Assembly: GCA_028565715.1 (NCBI GenBank)
Contig: JAOXYC010191799.1
Coordinates: 1-12,146, forward strand
Direction: 5' to 3'
Length of the DNA: 12,146 nucleotides
Origin: Phoronis pallida
Lineage: Eukaryota; Phoronida; Phoronidae
This document shows positions 9,383 to 12,146 of this stretch, one piece after another. Each line of letters opens with the position of its first letter. Positions within the stretch are counted from its first letter, which is position 1. Made by a program: the position numbers and the translations under genes. The notes beneath the pieces are model-generated. The model saw nothing but the letters and a program-made list of their open reading frames with translations. It did not search any database and was not told the origin of the DNA.

Positions 9383-9492
9383 CGAATGACCACCTAAATG
9401 CATAATACTACATGGTAGGATAGCTTCCTGCCCTGCAACAACCGTCACGTTGGTGATGAGTGAGTCATCAAAGGCTGGTGATAGGGCATGGA
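9383..9492 (-). CDS. Ig-superfamily gene, coding exon 2: first half of Ig domain 1
   Basis: The exon is bounded by acceptor TTTTCCAG and donor G|GTGAGT. It has 110 bases: two completing Phe30, then 36 codons (residues 31-66). It contains PAFDDSLITNVTVVAG, then ILPC with the B-strand cysteine (Cys57), and ends LGGHS. A pattern of N-V-T-V-x-x-G-x-x-A-x-L-x-C followed by LGG is typical of domain 1 in the lachesin/DIP/Dpr families of neuronal cell-surface proteins. Asn44-Val-Thr is an N-glycosylation sequon. The intron after LGGHS (phase 0) splits the domain between strands B and C. The exon was found by reading the reverse strand; alone it is too short to stand out as an ORF. Confidence 0.85.
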
Positions 9493-9580
9493 CTGGAAAA
9501 TAAAAAATAGAATTTCATTAATTATACAATTAAGACAAATAAACAATGTCAACATGAAATAAGTAAAAGCTCTCATAAGA

Positions 9581-9787
9581 AAACTTAAGTTAATTTTAAT
9601 TAACTTTAAGTTTATTAAAGTAAGTGTGCCACTTTAAATTAAAAAACAATTAATAAGTGTCATGCACTTATCAATTGTTAAATTAAAAACTATTTTAATA
9701 ATAAAACTTTGATGTTGCCAGAGTTCTAATTATATAATTAGTTAATTAAATCTGGCAATTCATTAACATATTTATCAAAGTTTTTAT
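9581..9787. repeat. Three successive AT-rich hairpins in Ig intron 1
   Basis: Hairpin 1 (9581-9613) pairs AAACTTAAGTTAATT with its near complement. Hairpin 2 (9645-9679) pairs AACAATTAATAAGTG with CACTTATCAATTGTT, with one mismatch. Hairpin 3 (9700-9787) is nested: AAAACTTTGAT/ATCAAAGTTTT outside, TTGCCAGA/TCTGGCAA inside, and a 16-bp perfect palindrome (9726-9741) near the centre. They may be remnants of one or more small foldback elements. Confidence 0.65.
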
Positions 9788-9869
9788 AAGGTAACAGTTG
9801 GTATCTTCAATATAGAGACTTAGTTGATATGTTTTGTATCCGTAAATCATAAATCAAACATTTACTTAC

Positions 9870-9957
9870 ACTTTGGAAAGCGAGTTTCCGATAGTGAGAA
9901 ATATGCCCCAAAACTGAACAAAAAATAAAGCCAAGAAACACCACAGGTATTCCCCAT
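9870..9957 (-). CDS. Ig-superfamily gene, coding exon 1: start codon and signal peptide
   Basis: The exon starts at ATG (9957-9955) in a strong context, with A at -3 and G at +4. It encodes 29 residues plus one base. The residues read as a signal peptide: short N-region MGNTCGVS, hydrophobic core WLYFLFSFGAYFSL, then a polar end SETRFPK, so cleavage is likely near residue 23-25. The exon ends at a consensus donor (T|GTAAGT at 9869-9864), leaving phase 1. Joined to the acceptor at 9493, the split codon becomes TTC (Phe30) and the frame continues into an Ig domain. This directs the protein to the secretory pathway. A separate 5' UTR exon upstream is possible. The start is supported by the leader and the phase match, not by transcript data. 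Confidence 0.75.
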
Positions 9958-10094
9958 GTTAAACAGTACTCCGATATCCAGTAAATGAAGATGGTTTTTA
10001 ATACATTTTAATTAATCCTTCCTCCTCATAGGTGATTAATATGGATGTATGTTAATTGGACAAAATACTGGTGCCACTATCTAAATATCACAAC

Positions 10095-10225
10095 TCGTGC
10101 GTCTCTTTCGAACCCGCAACTTTTTCAACTCCAATCAGGTGTAAAACAAACAGAAATATATTTAATCCTCAGTTTAGCAGTATGAGTTGATGAGAGTCCC
10201 AGTCCTAAGCCAATGAGCCAAGTGG
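10095..10225 (-). mobile_element. Possible tRNA-derived SINE relic
   Basis: On the minus strand TGGCTCATTGG (10220-10210) matches the pol III A box (TRGCNNAGYGG) at 10 of 11 positions and is followed by CTTAGGACTGGGACTC, a common SINE head. GGTTCGAAAGA (10114-10104), preceded by TTGCG, resembles a B box. The boxes are about 95 bp apart, more than the usual 30-60, so an insertion or chance is possible. No tail or target duplication was identified. Confidence 0.35.
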
Positions 10226-10422
10226 AGGTAAAGATTCTATCACAATATCCAAAGAATCAGTTGTTAAAATAACCACGTAGATCCACCACAGTGTTGGTCT
10301 ATTCAATCCACCAATGATCAAAGAACAGTATAACCCAACAAGATGACCTTTGTTTAGAAGATTTTGTCAAAAGACTAGCATTTTTCCTATCAATTTTGTA
10401 TGTAAATGTGGCGTACATTCAG

Positions 10423-10440
10423 ATGCAAATTAGATTTGCA
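10423..10440. promoter_or_regulatory. Inverted pair of octamer (POU-type) motifs
   Basis: ATGCAAAT and ATTTGCA face each other across TAG, about 470 bp upstream of the Ig gene start codon. ATGCAAAT is the classic POU-domain octamer. A paired inverted arrangement could bind a POU dimer. Only the sequence match is seen; function is inference. Confidence 0.35.
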
Positions 10441-10894
10441 AGTCAATCATTCAATGTCGATTAGTATGCTCGATTCATTTCACCATCTTTATTTTCAAAC
10501 TGAGAAGAGACATCTCAACTCCTGTAGGATCGTTTAATACAATTTGATAAAAATGTTTTTTACCCAAGTGCCTCTTTAAGAAGCTTAGATGCTGTGTAGA
10601 ATTTAAACCGATTTGGGAGTTGTAAAAAACAAGTTTGCGGTTACTGATTAATCAATGGCGGTGCTCTAAGTTCACGCAAACGTTGAATCTTTACAAGTTT
10701 CAATGAAATCAAGGCAAAGTAAATGAATCATTCTTAAACTTGGCATCCCTTTGTTCATGCCCAACCTCATATGATAACCACTGTTGACAATTTTAAGCTG
10801 ATAATTTCACAGCCTTCACTCTCAAATAAAAGTTCTATTTTGAGAAAAAAAATCACTAACCAGCACACGATTGTGAAGTAAAACATATTTCTTT

Positions 10895-11135
10895 ATGATA
10901 ATAATTAGAGAAAGATACCTTTTGGAACAAAATGAAGCTGTAGCTGAGATGTAGCGTGTACAGCCGTTTCGGCCATATCTCATGGCTGTGATTCACCACG
11001 CAGTGGCGCCCTCTTTTGGTGATGATGAAAACTGTGAATCACAGCCATGAGATATGGCCGAAACGGCTGTACACGCTACATCTCAGCTACAGCTTCATTT
11101 TGTTCCAAAAGGTATCTTTCTCTAATTATTATCAT
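10895..11135. mobile_element. Perfect 102-bp inverted repeat with 37-bp loop (foldback element)
   Basis: Bases 10895-10996 and 11034-11135 are exact reverse complements with no mismatch over 102 bp. The loop (10997-11033) carries the motif GGCGCCCTCTTTTGGTG. Each arm holds smaller palindromes (GCCAT...ATGGC, GCCG...CGGC). Outside the arms the symmetry continues imperfectly: ATTTC and GAAAT are offset by three bases. The size, symmetry and absence of coding suggest a non-autonomous foldback DNA transposon. It lies upstream of the Ig gene start and just upstream of the ABCA exons. A transcript from either strand would fold into a long perfect hairpin. No clear target-site duplication was seen. 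Confidence 0.85.
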
Positions 11136-11242
11136 GAAATAATGGAACACAAGAACTTACATAGTACAATGCTATACATGTTGTTGATGGCATTATAGTG
11201 AAAATAAAAGAGCAAACGTATATGGAGGATAATTGACTAGTG

Positions 11243-11331
11243 TCATTGAATAATAAATTTCTCAATATGAGTCAAATTCCGAGCCTTTGGTGAGGATTTT
11301 TACGAGTTTTGAGAAATTCATTATTCTATGA
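11243..11331. repeat. Hairpin-forming inverted repeat
   Basis: TCATTGAATAATAAATTTCTCAA (11244-11266) pairs with TTGAGAAATTC.. (11309-11330) at about 21 of 23 positions around a 43-base loop. It lies between the perfect inverted repeat and the first ABCA exon. Confidence 0.65.
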
Positions 11332-11527
11332 CGACAAGTTTCTTGTTCTTTTTCTTACATGAAACAGTGACGACGGATCTTTTTAGGGCGTATGAATACA
11401 GTGATCCATCAGAGTGTGTTATTTTTCGATAATACACTTGAGATTGCGATAGAAACAAACTTATCATGTGAGAAATTAAAATAATAGTATTCCTAGTACG
11501 TTGAACACACTCTGTTCTCAATTTCAG

Positions 11528-11674
11528 ATGGGAATGTTACCATTCATGGCGACGGGTCTATTGGGTATAGCGGGAACTGAAGAAATCCGACAGATCACAC
11601 TTATTCTACACATTGTATTTTGTATCATTGACCCTGTATATGTACCTTACGGAGCCATTCAGTTTATTCTTTCG
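11528..11674 (+). CDS. ABCA-family transporter exon (ABCA5-like, end of second transmembrane domain)
   Basis: The exon is 147 bases (49 codons, phase 0 in and out) between acceptor TTCTCAATTTCAG and donor TTCG|GTGAGT. It encodes MGMLPFMATGLLGIAG, then a hydrophobic helix ILHIVFCIIDPVYVPYGAI. The His-x-x-Phe-Cys-Ile-Ile-x-Pro-x-Tyr pattern resembles, from memory of the family, the last-but-one helices of TMD2 in ABCA5-type full ABC transporters, which move lipids or sterols across endosomal and plasma membranes using ATP. The ATP-binding domains lie outside the window. The Met at the exon start is internal, not an initiator. Assignment to ABCA5 rather than another ABCA member is tentative. Confidence 0.72.
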
Positions 11675-12027
11675 GTGAGTTTAATGAATAAAGGTTTTGA
11701 TTGTGAGGTTGTAAATATTCACTAGGCATCAGTAAGTACTGAATTTTTCTGTCTTTTCAAAATTTATCACTTTCTGCCAGTGAAAGCATGCATTTTTTTG
11801 TTTGCTTAGTTTTGGTTGATTAAATATCTTCGTTTTTTTTTTTTAAAACAACATGAACAATACGTTATAATACATTTCAATTATTTACTCTCATTTGATT
11901 CTCTTAATTAGTCCAAAAGCATAGAAATCCTTGATGAAGAAAGTGTATGATATGATGAAGATTATGCTTATTGAGTTTTTACGCTTATTGGAACGAACGA
12001 ATATATTCTATCATTTGCTCATTTCAG

Positions 12028-12126
12028 GTAAACACTAATTACAAGTTTAAGAATGGTAGTAGTGTGTCAGTACCATTCTCTGCTTACTTTGAATGGGATG
12101 CTGGGCTCATAATCGTCTTCATTATG
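12028..12126 (+). CDS. ABCA-family transporter, next exon
   Basis: The exon is 99 bases (33 codons, phase 0 in and out), from acceptor CTCATTTCAG to donor ATG|GTAAGT. It encodes VNTNYKFKNGSSVSVPFSAY, then FEWDAGLIIVFIM. The layout (polar loop, then the start of a membrane helix) corresponds to the stretch just before the last TMD2 helix in ABCA5-like proteins, so it continues the exon at 11528-11674 across a 353-bp intron. The matching phases and both consensus splice sites support it. Similarity in the loop alone is weak; the call depends on position and on the preceding exon. Confidence 0.66.
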
Positions 12127-12146
12127 GTAAGTATGAACTACACTGT

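Larger units (their letters stand above)
9958..10894. other. 5' flank of the Ig gene and intron territory of the ABCA gene
   Basis: This lies upstream of the Ig start codon on the minus strand. It contains a CCAAT-type GTCCAATTAA about 90 bp upstream of that ATG, the possible SINE relic and the paired octamer motifs. No TATA box stands out, and no ABCA exon was recognised on the plus strand. Confidence 0.45.

Noticed and set aside
10095-10225. Intact tRNA gene
   Set aside because: No cloverleaf can be drawn; only box-like motifs with wrong spacing.
11016-11198. 60-codon plus-strand frame
   Set aside because: It lies mostly in the loop and right arm of the perfect inverted repeat; it is a by-product of that element.

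Overview
This is AT-rich, intron-rich animal nuclear DNA. No open frame of any length spans it, coding sequence appears only as short islands flanked by GT/AG splice signals, and most of the rest is introns, simple repeats and foldback or MITE-like elements. The two recognisable genes (a Dpr/DIP/lachesin-type neural immunoglobulin protein and an ABCA5-like lipid-type ABC transporter) plus the dispersed-repeat motifs (AAT-rich tract followed by GCGCTTT, and GCCCTCTATTG) suggest a marine invertebrate, perhaps a deuterostome such as a hemichordate or echinoderm. The species cannot be fixed from this window.

Minus strand, right to left: three exons join in frame. They are a start/signal-peptide exon (9870-9957), the first half of an Ig domain (9383-9492) and the second half (7461-7665). 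The intron phases fit (1, 0, then 1 going out) and the joined product is 134 residues with a complete first Ig domain. No later exon of this gene was recognised in the remaining 7.4 kb, so its third intron is either very long or holds exons that were missed. Inside that stretch, also on the minus strand, lies a possible last exon of a small secreted peptide precursor (2180-2317) with a hydrophobic leader, an Arg-Arg site and a YRF-Gly-Arg amidation-type signal.

Plus strand, right edge: two phase-0 exons (11528-11674 and 12028-12126) encode the end of the second transmembrane domain of an ABCA-family transporter. They come from the middle or late part of a long protein, so earlier exons must lie to the left. 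The antisense Ig gene start therefore sits in the territory of the ABCA gene, unless the ABCA copy is truncated or the window is misassembled.

Repeats dominate the remainder. The most striking is a perfect 102-bp inverted repeat with a 37-bp loop (10895-11135). Others are a 335-bp MITE-like element (5387-5721), a 30-bp direct repeat (7009/7103), a 34-bp perfect palindrome (7769-7802), a row of three hairpins in Ig intron 1 (9581-9787), a nested foldback (9181-9288), a possible SINE relic (10095-10225), and an (ATT)n microsatellite that abuts the 5' splice site of Ig exon 3. No rRNA, intact tRNA or CRISPR was seen, and nothing looks prokaryotic.
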